This document shows positions 9,799 through 19,416 of a stretch of DNA of 64,000 nucleotides, one piece after another. This DNA comes from Formosa sediminum. GTDB lineage: Bacteria > Bacteroidota > Bacteroidia > Flavobacteriales > Flavobacteriaceae. The stretch lies in NCBI RefSeq assembly GCF_007197735.1, contig NZ_CP041637.1, positions 2,451,001 to 2,515,000 of the forward strand, read 5' to 3'. Made by a program: the position numbers and the translations under genes. The stretch's first letter is position 1. Each line of letters starts with the position of its first letter. The notes under the pieces were generated by a model. It was not told where the DNA came from. It worked only from the letters and a program-made list of their open reading frames with translations, and searched no databases.

Positions 9799-11262
9799 AT
9801 GGCGGTTCCTGTAATTCGTAAAAATCTATATTTTAAACCAGACTCTAGTCGAGTAGTAGCCCGTTTTTTTAATAATGGTGATCTTAGAACCATCAATTTA
9901 GTAAAGCGGATAATGCTTTTAAATGACTTGCAAATTAAGCAAGAACTTGAAAAAACCTTGAAAGGCTTTGTGGGCAGACATAGAAATATCTCTGAAATTT
10001 TTTTAAAACACGCTAATAATTATAAAAACCTCATTCAATCTATTGATATAGATTACGATAAACTTTCTCTAGAACGTCGCCTATTACTCGGAGCTTATAG
10101 TACCATGGAGTATTCCATAGAATCTACTGCACTATTTAATCCATCTATTATCGAAGATCTTGATCAATCATTTTTGGCAGAAGGAGAAAAAAGAGTCATT
10201 ATATCTTTTAGGGCAACGGGAGAAGGACATTTATCCTCTATTGTTTTTAGAAAGGGAATTTTAGACGCATCTAATAACCTGCGAATGATTGAGACGCATA
10301 AACACATTGACCTTCCTGATATTATAAAGAAGAAAACATATGACAAAAAAAGGTTTATGAAGAAAATGGAAGAAATGCATATTCCAAAAACATATTCTTC
10401 TCCGTTTATGGATTCATTACCTGATAAATTTGAATATGATACTTTAAAAAATGCGATTAGGGAAATGCTAAAGCTCGATATTGGCGAGCAAAGAAAAAAA
10501 GCACTTAACGAAATGACCTGGCTTATAGACTCTTATTATGATATTGAGTTTAATGAAGACTCTAAAATATCTGGTCGTGCTATTTTACCTATATCCCCTT
10601 CAGAAAGTCGAGGGATTGAAGATGCTAGATTTGTACGTTTTACCGACGACGACGGCTCAGAAAAAATATATGCAACGTATACAGCGTACGATGGGTTTAC
10701 TATACTTCCTAAATTACTTTCAACAAACGATTTTATAAATTTTAGAATAATGCCCATGCATGGGCATGGAGCACAGAATAAAAACTTTGCCCTATTTCCC
10801 CGAAAAATTAAGGGCAAATATGCCATGTTGGCAAGAATAGATGGCGTTAATAATTATCTTTTCTATTCAGACAGAATTACTTTATGGAACGATCCCATAA
10901 AAATTCAGGAACCTAAATATCCTTGGGAGTTTACACAAATAGGAAATTGTGGCTCTCCCATTTATACCAAATATGGTTGGCTAGTTATCACGCATGGAGT
11001 TGGAGCTATGAGGCGTTATTGTATTGGAGCCTCTCTTTTAGATTTGGAAGATCCGACAAAAGAAATTGGTCGATTAAAAGAACCGCTTCTATCTCCCTTA
11101 GAAGAAGAACGAGAGGGGTATGTGCCTAATGTTGTATATTCCTGCGGGAGTATAATACATAATAATCATTTAATTTTGCCCTATGCTGTATCGGACTATG
11201 CATCCTCTTATGTAACCATTAATATGGATGATTTATTAACAGCGCTTATAACTGAAGTATAA
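9799..11262 (+). CDS. GH130-family glycoside phosphorylase (long form)
   Basis: 487 residues. GH130 enzymes phosphorolyse beta-mannosidic links to give mannose 1-phosphate, or run in reverse. The five-bladed beta-propeller is recognisable by SRGIEDARFVRF (catalytic Asp275 in the EDAR motif), the Gly/His stretch MHGHGAQNKNFALFPRK and the late VITHGVGAMRRYCIGASLLDL. An N-terminal helical extension of about 200 residues precedes the propeller. It is convergent with the glycosyltransferase at 11378 and shares a bidirectional terminator with it. A second, shorter GH130 lies at 16092. Family is certain; the true substrate is not. Confidence 0.9.
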   Translation: MAVPVIRKNLYFKPDSSRVVARFFNNGDLRTINLVKRIMLLNDLQIKQELEKTLKGFVGRHRNISEIFLKHANNYKNLIQSIDIDYDKLSLERRLLLGAYSTMEYSIESTALFNPSIIEDLDQSFLAEGEKRVIISFRATGEGHLSSIVFRKGILDASNNLRMIETHKHIDLPDIIKKKTYDKKRFMKKMEEMHIPKTYSSPFMDSLPDKFEYDTLKNAIREMLKLDIGEQRKKALNEMTWLIDSYYDIEFNEDSKISGRAILPISPSESRGIEDARFVRFTDDDGSEKIYATYTAYDGFTILPKLLSTNDFINFRIMPMHGHGAQNKNFALFPRKIKGKYAMLARIDGVNNYLFYSDRITLWNDPIKIQEPKYPWEFTQIGNCGSPIYTKYGWLVITHGVGAMRRYCIGASLLDLEDPTKEIGRLKEPLLSPLEEEREGYVPNVVYSCGSIIHNNHLILPYAVSDYASSYVTINMDDLLTALITEV

Positions 11263-11312
11263 TTTTTTAGTGAAAGAACCCATATATCAGAATTTCGATA
11301 ATGTGCAGAAAT

Positions 11313-11349
11313 AAAAAAGTGTATTGATAAATAATCAATACACTTTTTT
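11313..11349. terminator. Bidirectional terminator between convergent genes
   Basis: AAAAAAGTGTATTGAT (11313-11328) pairs with its complement at 11334-11349 around a 5-nt loop. The A-run and T-run make it active on both strands. It separates the GH130 gene from the minus-strand glycosyltransferase. Confidence 0.88.
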
Positions 11350-11377
11350 ATTTAAAATCTGTTTTTAGATGTAGGTT

Positions 11378-13702
11378 CTATAAATTTTCAAAAGCAAAAC
11401 GTGCTAATAAATAACTAATAGTAGATTCTGAACCTTGATTTAAATTTACGTTTTGTGTTTCTAAGCCATCGTGACAGCCTCCTGTACAAGGATTATAAAT
11501 AATTTGTTTTAAATGGTTGTTTCCTAGGAACCAACTAAAAGCCAGTTCCATTTTGTCCTCATAATCTTCCATAGGAAATATAGTATTAAACTCCTTTAAG
11601 GCTAATATGGTGTAAGCAACATCAATAGGTTGCTCGCCTCCAGTTTGAACTGTTTTTTCTTCTAATCCTTTAATCAACCAACTTTGATTTGAAATCACTC
11701 TGATAGAATTTTTTATGAAAATTTTAGAAATCAAAAAGTCAAATGTGTCTTTTGCGATATGTTTAAATCTTAAGTCTCCTGTAGCTTTCCAAGCGAATAA
11801 AAGAGCTTCAGGTAACACACTATTTGCATAAGTTAGGTAAGGTTCATACCAATTCCAATCTATATCTGAATGAAAATTATAAAGTTCTACAAGTTTATTT
11901 GCTGCCTCATTTATTATCTCGGTGATTTTTTTATCATCCATTTTTAAGTTAAAATAATACAATCCTTTTATGGTAAAAGCGAGGGCACGTGGCGAATTAA
12001 AATGCTGTATTTTTAAGTTAAACTGGTTAATAGCGTATTTAATATTTTGAAGTAAAGTGATATCCAAATCACTTCCTTCTTCCATTAAATAATATGTATA
12101 ACCTAAAGCCCAAATGGCTCTACCGTTAGCATCTTCTAGGTTTACTTCATTATTTTGATTTGTAAATTTTTTGTCTTTATCCACATAATTTAAGAAGAGG
12201 CAATTATCACGTTGACATTTCAAAATGAAATTTACATATTTTCTTACCAACTCTGTGTCTGTTGGATTTTGCGATAATTTATAGTTCTCACAGGCCGCTA
12301 TAAGCGCTCTGGCATTATCATCTAAAGTGTAACCTGATTCAATATCTGGTGTATTGATGTTCGAAAATTGGATAATACCAACATCCGTAGTCATGTTTAA
12401 TAAGTGATTAATATTTATTTGCGGTTTTTTATATCTCAGTTTTATAGGTTTCTCTATATGTTTTGAAAAAACCTGGGCATGTAATATTGCAGCATTTTCC
12501 CATGATGTAGCGGAAGAGGCGTGCAAGCCTTTCATTCTCATATGTTGTCTCAGTTCGTCATTATTTAGTAAACCATTCACTTGAGTCGCCAACTGTTTAG
12601 AATCTCCAAAGTCGAACAATAAACCATTTCCATCATTTAAAACTTCTTTAGCATGCGGGATAGGTGTGGACACAATAGGGCAGCCACAACTTACGGCATA
12701 AGAAAATGTGCCACTAACGGCTTGATTGGGGTCGTTTGAGGTAAATACATAACAGTCTGAAAGTTGTAAATATTCTAGTAATTCGGCCAGTGGTACAAAC
12801 TTGTTTACAAACTGTACGTGGTCTTTTAAGTTTAATTCATTCACCTTTTGCTTTAAAAAATGCATATACGCATCCCCTTGCTCATTAAAAAGAGTGGGAT
12901 GGGTTTTTCCAACTATTAGGAAAATAATTTCAGGATGTTCTTTTATAATATCAGGCAATGCATTTAAAGTGGTTTCTATATTTTTACCAGGACCTAGAAA
13001 GCCGAATGTGGAAATCACTTTTCTATGTGATACACGATACTTCTCTTTTAAAAGGGATTTATCCTGATGTTTTACCAAATGCGTTCCGTGAGATATAATT
13101 TCTATTTTGTTTGGGTTGATGCCGTAGGTATCGATAAGTAAATCTGCTGAAGATTTTGTCATAACCGTCACCACTTTAGCTGTAGACACTAAATCTTTTA
13201 CATTTTTTTCTAAGTCTTTATTAGGGTTTGGCAATACGGTATGAAAAGATAAAGAGATGGGTTTATGTATCGCTTTAAGAAAATTTAAAAAGCCTTCTTC
13301 ATTCTTATGAAACAATCCGAATTCATGCTGGATCATAACCATTTCCATATCCTTGTCAGTGTTAATTTTATTAGCAACGGTAATAAGAGACTGAGAACTT
13401 TCGGGATTTAATATTAAATCTATGTCTTCGTTTGTATACTCATGGATATCGGAGCTCGATTTTAAAGCACATATTTTTATATCAAAACTATCCTCGAATT
13501 GTGTTTTAAGAGCTTTTTTTAAATCATAGGTATAGGTTGCAATGCCGCATTCTCGTGGCGGATAAGTGGCTACAAGAAGTATCTTAGGTAAATTATTTGA
13601 ATTCAGTTTAAGATGTTTTGCTTTATGCTGTTTTAAATCTATTTTTTTCTGATTTAAAAGTTTAGCTGCCCTTTTGCTGTTAAGATTTAGGTTGTCTAAC
13701 AT
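11378..13702 (-). CDS. GT4-type glycosyltransferase with C-terminal helical domain
   Basis: 774 residues in two parts. Residues about 40-420 are a GT-B transferase: PPRECGIATYTYDL in the acceptor half, and FGFLGPGKNIETTLNALPDI with FLIVGKTHP in the nucleotide-sugar half. The usual E-x7-E segment reads SGTFSYAVSCGCPIVSTPIP then HAKEV, so the first Glu appears replaced. Residues about 430-774 form a separate alpha-rich domain beginning GYTLDDNARALIAACENY, like an alpha/alpha toroid. Together with the flanking GH130 genes it suggests synthesis or remodelling of a beta-mannan or other mannoside; that link is inference. The start follows the only sensible Met. Confidence 0.85.
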   Translation of the reverse strand: MLDNLNLNSKRAAKLLNQKKIDLKQHKAKHLKLNSNNLPKILLVATYPPRECGIATYTYDLKKALKTQFEDSFDIKICALKSSSDIHEYTNEDIDLILNPESSQSLITVANKINTDKDMEMVMIQHEFGLFHKNEEGFLNFLKAIHKPISLSFHTVLPNPNKDLEKNVKDLVSTAKVVTVMTKSSADLLIDTYGINPNKIEIISHGTHLVKHQDKSLLKEKYRVSHRKVISTFGFLGPGKNIETTLNALPDIIKEHPEIIFLIVGKTHPTLFNEQGDAYMHFLKQKVNELNLKDHVQFVNKFVPLAELLEYLQLSDCYVFTSNDPNQAVSGTFSYAVSCGCPIVSTPIPHAKEVLNDGNGLLFDFGDSKQLATQVNGLLNNDELRQHMRMKGLHASSATSWENAAILHAQVFSKHIEKPIKLRYKKPQININHLLNMTTDVGIIQFSNINTPDIESGYTLDDNARALIAACENYKLSQNPTDTELVRKYVNFILKCQRDNCLFLNYVDKDKKFTNQNNEVNLEDANGRAIWALGYTYYLMEEGSDLDITLLQNIKYAINQFNLKIQHFNSPRALAFTIKGLYYFNLKMDDKKITEIINEAANKLVELYNFHSDIDWNWYEPYLTYANSVLPEALLFAWKATGDLRFKHIAKDTFDFLISKIFIKNSIRVISNQSWLIKGLEEKTVQTGGEQPIDVAYTILALKEFNTIFPMEDYEDKMELAFSWFLGNNHLKQIIYNPCTGGCHDGLETQNVNLNQGSESTISYLLARFAFENL

Positions 13703-14028
13703 AAGATTTAAATGTTTTTTCGTTGTTTAGATCATCACGTTGTTTTTTATATTATTAAAATATTTTTGTCAACAGTATGGCTAAAGTAAAGAGAGGGTTA
13801 AATTTGTGTTACTCTAAAAAAATAAATTGTTAACCCATTCAAATAATTCATAGTGTTTAAAGACGTATTAGAGGTAACATCATATTAGGTTATTTTTTAA
13901 GTAGCTGTTTCTTTTGATGCTATTTTCAGGATTTATGTGGAAAGTAATTGTGGTAATTTTAATTTCAAATCAGTTCATTTTTTTTTGGTTTTAGGTTTTA
14001 ATTTGAAATATTCTAAACTGATAATATT
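13703..14028. other. Divergent intergenic region with candidate promoters
   Basis: 326 bp between the divergent glycosyltransferase and SDR genes. Plus-strand TAnnTTTG boxes are visible at 13761-13768 (TATTTTTG) and 13799-13806 (TAAATTTG), which would give long leaders for the SDR gene. No ORF or RNA family recognised. Confidence 0.4.
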
Positions 14029-14874
14029 ATGAAACATAAAGAATTTCCAGAACAGGAACAACCGCAACCAGGGAAAGCACATAACATGACTCCAGAACCT
14101 GTACTTATACGCGACAATTATAAAGGTTCAGGAAAATTAGAAGATAAAGTTGCCTTGATTACTGGTGGCGATAGTGGAATAGGGGCTAGCGCCGCATTGC
14201 ACTTTGCAAAAGAGGGCGCTAATATTGTTATTGTTTATTTAGAAGAAACTAAAGACGCAGAAGCTATACAAGCAGAAGTTGAGAAAATGGGCAGAAAGTG
14301 TTTACTTATTAAAACCGATTTAACCCAAGAAGAGTATTGTAATCATTGTGTTCAGGCTTGTATAGAAGTGTATGGTCAATTAAACATTGTGGTTAATAAT
14401 GCGGCCATGCAATTTCCTAAAGATTCTTTATTGGATATATCCAAAAATCAATTACATAAAACATTCGAGACTAACATTTATCCCTATTTTTATTTAACAA
14501 AAGCCGCTTTAAACTACTTAACAGCAGGAGATACTATTATAAATACCAGTTCGGTTACAGCATATAGAGGTAGCGAACATTTAGTGGATTACGCCAGTAC
14601 TAAAGGAGCTATAGTAGGTTTTACAAGATCGTTGTCTGCACAATTGGCTCCTAAAAACATCCGTGTTAATGGTGTGGCTCCTGGCCCCATTTGGACACCT
14701 TTAATCCCGTCGAGTTTTGATGATGTTTCTGATTTTGGACAAGATACGCCTTTAGCCAGAGCCGGACAACCGAGTGAAGTAGGTCCTGCTTACGTTTTTT
14801 TAGCTAGCGAAGATAGCAGTTACATTACCGGACAATTTATCCATGTTAATGGGGGTGAAATTATTGGTGGTTAA
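14029..14874 (+). CDS. SDR family oxidoreductase (YghA-like long SDR)
   Basis: 281 residues. Rossmann fold with the cofactor motif TGGDSGIG (45-52), NNAA (123-126) and the catalytic set Ser174/Ser175, Tyr188 and Lys192 in YASTK. The roughly 38-residue N-terminal tail (KEFPEQEQPQPG, then PEPVLIRDNYKGSGKL) is typical of the YghA/GsiB-like stress SDRs, which prefer NADP(H) and have poorly defined substrates. It is followed after 29 bp by a DUF421 membrane protein, so the two are probably cotranscribed. Family is secure; substrate unknown. Confidence 0.92.
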   Translation: MKHKEFPEQEQPQPGKAHNMTPEPVLIRDNYKGSGKLEDKVALITGGDSGIGASAALHFAKEGANIVIVYLEETKDAEAIQAEVEKMGRKCLLIKTDLTQEEYCNHCVQACIEVYGQLNIVVNNAAMQFPKDSLLDISKNQLHKTFETNIYPYFYLTKAALNYLTAGDTIINTSSVTAYRGSEHLVDYASTKGAIVGFTRSLSAQLAPKNIRVNGVAPGPIWTPLIPSSFDDVSDFGQDTPLARAGQPSEVGPAYVFLASEDSSYITGQFIHVNGGEIIGG

Positions 14875-14903
14875 TAATCATTTAGGTAATACTTTATAAT
14901 ATC

Positions 14904-15485
14904 ATGATGGATTCAAAGGAATATACGTTCGATATATTAAGAATCTTATTTGGGGAGTATGATTTGCTGATATATGTCGAAATTATAATACGAGTCCTTA
15001 TTATTTTAAGTTATACTATGCTTATAATTAATTGGATTGGTAAACGTGTTGTGGGAGGTTTTGGTAGTGCAGATATTTTAATAGTTGTAGGTATGGGGAG
15101 CGCTGTTGGAGATAGCATGTTTTATCCGTCTATCCCTTTAATTGTTGCTTTGTTAGTAATTACTTTAATTGGCGCGTTACAAAAGTTACATGTTTATTTA
15201 TCTATCAAATTCGAAGCGGTTAGAAAAAAATCACATCCTAAAGTTATGAAATTGGTAGAATCGGGTAAGTTACTGTATGATAACTTTTCCGATGATCAAA
15301 TTGATAAATACGAAGTGTATATGTTGTTAAGAGAATCGGGAATTAAATATTTGTCTGAAGTTGAACATGCGTATTATGAACAATCTGGTAAGTTAAGCAT
15401 CTACAAATACGAGAATCCCATACAGGAGCATTCAATTCTTCCAGAGGATCTTCCTAATTATGAGAAATTTCCACATAGTTTGTAG
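14904..15485 (+). CDS. DUF421 (YetF-like) membrane protein
   Basis: 193 residues. Three N-terminal transmembrane segments (about 20-100) include the conserved GKRVVGGFGSADILIVVGMG, followed by a cytoplasmic domain with the family's PKVMKLVESGKLLYDN and KYEVYMLLRESGI. DUF421 proteins are common in stress and sporulation-associated loci and have no defined biochemical function. It follows the SDR gene closely. Confidence 0.85.
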   Translation: MMDSKEYTFDILRILFGEYDLLIYVEIIIRVLIILSYTMLIINWIGKRVVGGFGSADILIVVGMGSAVGDSMFYPSIPLIVALLVITLIGALQKLHVYLSIKFEAVRKKSHPKVMKLVESGKLLYDNFSDDQIDKYEVYMLLRESGIKYLSEVEHAYYEQSGKLSIYKYENPIQEHSILPEDLPNYEKFPHSL

Positions 15486-15601
15486 TAAAAAACTAACATA
15501 AGGGGATGTTTTCAATATATATAAGCTCCATTTTTATAAGCTGCTAAAGTGAATTTTTAGTTGTTGTAATTAAAGTATTGCTAATTTAAATTTAACTAAG
15601 T

Positions 15602-16042
15602 ATGAATACATTTTCCTACTTCCTAGCTTTAATTACTTCTGTTGGCGTTATGACTCTATTTAGTGCGACGATGGGTTTTATTTTAAAATGTGAATTTAGA
15701 GAGTATATTCTTCTATCTAAAGTTATGGCTGGTCATTCCTTAAAACAAAAAGAAAGCTTTAATTATATACTTTTAGGTTGGTTAGTACACTTTGCTATAG
15801 GGGGATTCTTTTTAGTGCTTTATGCCTGTTTATGGCATTATACCATATTAATTCAAAATGTGTTAGGTTCTATGTTGTATGGTATTGTTATAGGTATATT
15901 AGGCATATTGGGTTGGACGCTTCTATTTAACATTGCACCTCATACCCCGAAAATTAATTATAAAGCGTATTATATGCAATTAATTGTAGCCCATGTATTT
16001 TTTAGTTTAGGTAATCTTTTAGTTTTTTCATTATTCAATTAA
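15602..16042 (+). CDS. Hypothetical membrane protein, about four TM segments
   Basis: 146 residues, not assigned to a family. Four to five hydrophobic helices (about 5-27, 55-80, 90-112, 120-145) with short loops and no enzymatic motif. A central YILLGWLVHFAIGGFFLVLYACLW stretch forms the second helix. It sits 116 bp after the DUF421 gene and 49 bp before a GH130 gene, so could share a transcript with either. Confidence 0.7.
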   Translation: MNTFSYFLALITSVGVMTLFSATMGFILKCEFREYILLSKVMAGHSLKQKESFNYILLGWLVHFAIGGFFLVLYACLWHYTILIQNVLGSMLYGIVIGILGILGWTLLFNIAPHTPKINYKAYYMQLIVAHVFFSLGNLLVFSLFN

Positions 16043-16091
16043 ACGTTGTTTTTTAAGCTCTACTTTTTCTAATCCTTTAATACGATGTAAG

Positions 16092-17135
16092 ATGTCTGAT
16101 ATTGCAGTGCGATGTAAATTAAATCCATTATTATCTCCAAAAGATTTAGAACCTAGTAACCCGAATATGGTGATTACATCTTTATTAAACCCAGGGGTGT
16201 TTGAGTTTAACGGAAAAATAGGACTTTTAGTGCGTGTTGCAGAACGTAGTATCCAAAAAGAGGGGGTGCTTTCAATACCCTTTTATAATGAAGAGGGCGT
16301 TATTGAGATTTTGGATTTCGATTTAGATGATCCCAAACTAAATGCATACGATGCTAGAGTCATTACTTACAATGGAACAGACTATTTAACAACGATATCT
16401 CATCTCAGACTGTTTCTTAGCATTGATGGCATTAATTTTATTGAATCGAAACACCCTTCACTATTTGGAGAAGGCATTTATGAATGTTTTGGTATTGAAG
16501 ATTGTAGGGTTTCAAAACTTGAAGCTATGTATTATTTAACCTATACTATGGTGTCTACTTACGGCGTTGGGGTCGGACTAAAGACTACCAAGGATTGGTT
16601 TAATTTTGAAAACAAGGGAATGATATTTAGTCCACATAATAAAGATTGTGCCATTTTTGAAGAAAAGATTAATGGGAAATTTTATGCACTTCACAGACCA
16701 AGTAGCCCAGAATTGGGAGGTAATTATATGTGGATAGCCGAATCTCCAGATGGCGTGCACTGGGGCAATCACAAATGTATAGCTAAGACAAGAACAGGAT
16801 GTTTTGATAGTAAACGTTTGGGGGCAGGAGCAGCTCCTATTAAAACAGATAAAGGCTGGTTGGCAATTTATCATGGTGCTAATGAAACAAATAGATATTG
16901 TTTGGGTGCCTTACTATTAGATTTAAATGACCCCTCAAAACTTATAGCACGTTCTAAAGCACCTATTATGGAACCTAATGCAAGTTATGAACACATAGGT
17001 TTCTTTGGAAATGTTGTCTTTACGAATGGGCATGTGGTACACGGAGATACTTTAAAAATTTACTATGGTGCATCGGATGAGTTTGTGTGTTTAGCGCATT
17101 TTTCTATTGACGAAATATTAAAAACACTTATTTAA
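16092..17135 (+). CDS. GH130-family glycoside phosphorylase (short form)
   Basis: 347 residues, near the standard length for GH130. Five-bladed propeller with the catalytic Asp137 in FGIEDCRVSKL, and the family's GAGAAPIKTDKGWLAIYHGA phosphate-site region. It opens MSDIAVRCKLNPLLSPKDLEP, the usual N-terminus, which supports the start at 16092. It is only distantly similar to the long GH130 at 9799, so the two likely act on different linkages of the same glycan or in opposite directions. Substrate is inferred only to be a beta-mannoside. Confidence 0.9.
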   Translation: MSDIAVRCKLNPLLSPKDLEPSNPNMVITSLLNPGVFEFNGKIGLLVRVAERSIQKEGVLSIPFYNEEGVIEILDFDLDDPKLNAYDARVITYNGTDYLTTISHLRLFLSIDGINFIESKHPSLFGEGIYECFGIEDCRVSKLEAMYYLTYTMVSTYGVGVGLKTTKDWFNFENKGMIFSPHNKDCAIFEEKINGKFYALHRPSSPELGGNYMWIAESPDGVHWGNHKCIAKTRTGCFDSKRLGAGAAPIKTDKGWLAIYHGANETNRYCLGALLLDLNDPSKLIARSKAPIMEPNASYEHIGFFGNVVFTNGHVVHGDTLKIYYGASDEFVCLAHFSIDEILKTLI

Positions 17136-17352
17136 TATTGGGGTATTGAATGAAGGGATTAAACAACAGAATGCTTCAAGATTGTAGGTAATAATAAAAT
17201 ACCATGTTTTGCCAAGTGGTAGAGCGAAGTCAAGAACTAAAATGTATGATATTATGTTTCCTACATTTTAATAATAAGAACTACTATTATACACAACAAT
17301 TATTAAGTTCTAATTCACTATTTGCTTCTCCACGGAGCTCTAAGACCGATGA
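17136..17352. other. Non-coding stretch at the head of the gene graveyard
   Basis: No conserved gene. A short frame at 17204-17422 is a chance reading across the IS3 remnant and lacks recognisable protein features. Confidence 0.4.
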
Positions 17353-17530
17353 ATGTTTAACACCAACAGTAGCAAAAAACAAAGTCACTTCAGTAAGTAT
17401 CTTTTCCAAGAACGACAAGTGAAATATGGTTTTATAAAAAATCATTCAGGTCAAGTACCCTGTTGAAAAGATGTGTTGTTGCATGAGAGTCAGTAAAAAA
17501 GGCTTATTACACCTAGTTAAGAAATTAGGC
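17353..17530 (+). pseudogene. IS3-family transposase (orfB) N-terminal remnant
   Basis: Conceptual translation reads YLFQERQVKYGFIKNHSGQ, then after a 1-nt shift near 17461 VEKMCCCMRVSKKGLLHLVK. This is the typical start of an IS3 orfB (YGFI..H...PVEKMC..L.VS..GYY.WL). No catalytic region follows. Short, frameshifted and isolated, so it is a relic. Confidence 0.65.
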
Positions 17531-17743
17531 ATTTTAAAGTTAAGTGCAGAGTATATTCTGGAGTTGTTGTACCAGTATATATTTGGCAGGCTTCAAAATA
17601 ATACTTATAATTAAGTCTATAAATGCAGTTGTATTTCTAGTCTTAAATAAATTTTTGGATACAGCATTGTTCTAAAAGTACCTTTATTACTTAATCTTTG
17701 AGGGTATTAAAACTAAAAGTAAATAAGTATGTTTTTTTTTTTT

Positions 17744-17930
17744 GAAAAGCGTATTGGCTTTTTCTATTAGAATAAAAAATATGGTTTCTGTGATTTATTT
17801 TTTCTACAATCCAAGTTATGTATAGTGTGCTCTATAGTTATATCTTCAATTAAACCCCAAGATAACATTACGATCTGTTAAATCTAATATTGTTGCAAGA
17901 TGATTTTAGCGACCTCCCATTTTAATACAT
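17744..17930 (-). pseudogene. IS3-family transposase (orfB) catalytic-region remnant
   Basis: Minus-strand frames give LATILDLTDRNVI, WGLIEDITIEHT and FYSNRKSQYAF in order. They match the IS3 DDE core (YL..V.DL.DR.VIGWSLS..M..E.T and LIFHSDRGSQYA). At least two frame changes and several stops are needed, so the element is dead. Orientation is opposite to the fragment at 17353. Confidence 0.75.
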
Positions 17931-18482
17931 GAAAAAAGACTTCCATTTTTAACCAATATATCTGCTGCTCGTATTTTTGTTTAATAAGTTTATTGTAATG
18001 TGGATGAGGTGATTCTATTGCAACTATCCTAAAATGTATGCTTAAAATGCTTCTTTATACCATCTATTTCAATACAAGATCTGCTTATAAATTAATCCTT
18101 GTTTTTACTTTAAAGAGCGAGTAATCCTTCTAATTCTTTACGGTTTAATATTAAATACAATTTTTTTTTAGGAATCTGTGGGATTTGGAATTCTCCTTTT
18201 TATTTTACAATTAAATATTCATCACCCTAATAATCTGCATTAATTTTATTTAAAAAAAGCAGCAAAAAAAAGCAAATTGTATTTCTGTTAATTCAAGATA
18301 ATAATGACCATAGTTAAATAAAAAAATATGATTTTCAAGCTATTAGAAATCTATTTTTAGTATAGTTTAAGATCTTTGCTTTATGGCACATATTCTTTGA
18401 AACTTTTTTTATTCTTTTAAAAATTAAGATATTTTTCTTTTAAAAAGCAAAACCCTTATTTAGACTTAATAAAAATAATAAG
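17931..18482. other. AT-rich degenerate sequence
   Basis: No gene, RNA or repeat recognised. It may contain further unrecognisable parts of the neighbouring transposase relics. Confidence 0.4.
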
Positions 18483-18490
18483 TATATTTG
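18483..18490 (+). promoter_or_regulatory. -7 promoter element upstream of the first CxCxxC gene
   Basis: TATATTTG matches TAnnTTTG, 20 bp upstream of the ATG at 18511. Confidence 0.5.
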
Positions 18491-18510
18491 AGAAAAAAAT
18501 AATTAGTGAT

Positions 18511-18849
18511 ATGACTTTAATATACAGTAACAATTATGGAGGATGTTACAACGTTAGTTCTGCTCCAAATTCTAAAAAAGTATTACAATTGGTAATTGAT
18601 ACGGTTGGAATATTTATGACTAAAGAAGATTTAAGTTCGTTATTAACCGTTATTTTACAAGAGCCAGCACCATGTACCTGTAATAATTGTAGTGGAGAGC
18701 GATGCAATAAAATATGGTGTTCAAATCCTTTATTAGATATTTGTCTAAAAGTAGATAAACAAAAAATTGAACTTCTAGAAGATTTAATTAGAGGAACATT
18801 ATTTATTTTAGAGATAGATAAAACACTTGATGAATATCGACTTAATTAA
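18511..18849 (+). CDS. Small CxCxxC protein, paralogue A (unknown function)
   Basis: 112 residues, not assigned to a named family with confidence. It has an alpha/beta N-terminal half (VLQLVIDTVGIFMTKEDLSSLL), a central Cys cluster CTCNNC (55-60) with further Cys at 65 and 70, and a C-terminal helix pair. The layout parallels the minus-strand protein at 18976, so they are paralogues. The Cys pattern suggests metal binding. It resembles small Bacteroidota proteins of the DUF6686 kind in outline only. It has its own promoter-like box and is an island of intact coding in a decayed region. Confidence 0.7.
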   Translation: MTLIYSNNYGGCYNVSSAPNSKKVLQLVIDTVGIFMTKEDLSSLLTVILQEPAPCTCNNCSGERCNKIWCSNPLLDICLKVDKQKIELLEDLIRGTLFILEIDKTLDEYRLN

Positions 18850-18975
18850 ATAGCAGTAATAAAGCTCTGTTTTATTAGAAATATTATGTTTAAAAGTATT
18901 TATTACTTATAAACGTAATAATAATAACATCTAATATTTTTTGTTTTGTAATGCTTAAATACTCTTTAATATTTT

Positions 18976-19338
18976 TCAAGTAGGAATATTATTAGAATTT
19001 AAAATAGAACTGAGCTCCAATTCAAAAATTGTTCTTTTTAAAAGGTGTTCCAAAGCTACAAGATTTGTTTTAGTAGATTTAAATAAGACCTGACTGAAAT
19101 GGGTGTCGAATTTAATAGATTTAGGAATGTGTTTTTCGTTACAATTTTTACATGTACACCCATGCTTAGTTTTAATAATTAGTATTAGAAGTGTTTTTAA
19201 TTCTTTTTGTTCTAAAAGTATCGCGACACTTCCTAATTGTAAGTGAATTTTTTCTAAGTCCGATTGTAGTGTTCTATCATCTTTTAGCAGAAAAGTTTCA
19301 CCAATTGTATTTTTATAAATGGGATCTAGGAAATACAT
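18976..19338 (-). CDS. Small CxCxxC protein, paralogue B (unknown function)
   Basis: 120 residues, convergent with paralogue A. The segments align throughout: IHLQLGSVAILLEQKELKTLL with VLQLVIDTVGIFMTKEDLSSLL, CTCKNC (61-66) with CTCNNC, and ALEHLLKRTIFELELSSIL with LLEDLIRGTLFILEIDKTL. The extra Cys 65/70 of A are absent here. A -7-type box (TATATTTG on the minus strand, 19355-19362) lies 16 bp upstream. Function unknown; likely a soluble, metal-binding regulatory or accessory protein. Confidence 0.7.
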   Translation of the reverse strand: MYFLDPIYKNTIGETFLLKDDRTLQSDLEKIHLQLGSVAILLEQKELKTLLILIIKTKHGCTCKNCNEKHIPKSIKFDTHFSQVLFKSTKTNLVALEHLLKRTIFELELSSILNSNNIPT

Positions 19339-19354
19339 GTTATAATTTTTTTTT

Positions 19355-19362
19355 CAAATATA
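19355..19362 (-). promoter_or_regulatory. -7 promoter element upstream of the second CxCxxC gene
   Basis: TATATTTG on the minus strand with a TTG about 17-20 bp further upstream, close to the start at 19338. Confidence 0.5.
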
Positions 19363-19416
19363 ATAAACAATTTTTATTTAGATTTATTAAAAATAGATGT
19401 TGTCTTATTGTTTATA

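Noticed and set aside
17204-17422. 72-codon ORF
   Set aside because: It runs out of frame across the IS3 remnant; the meaningful translation is in a different frame.
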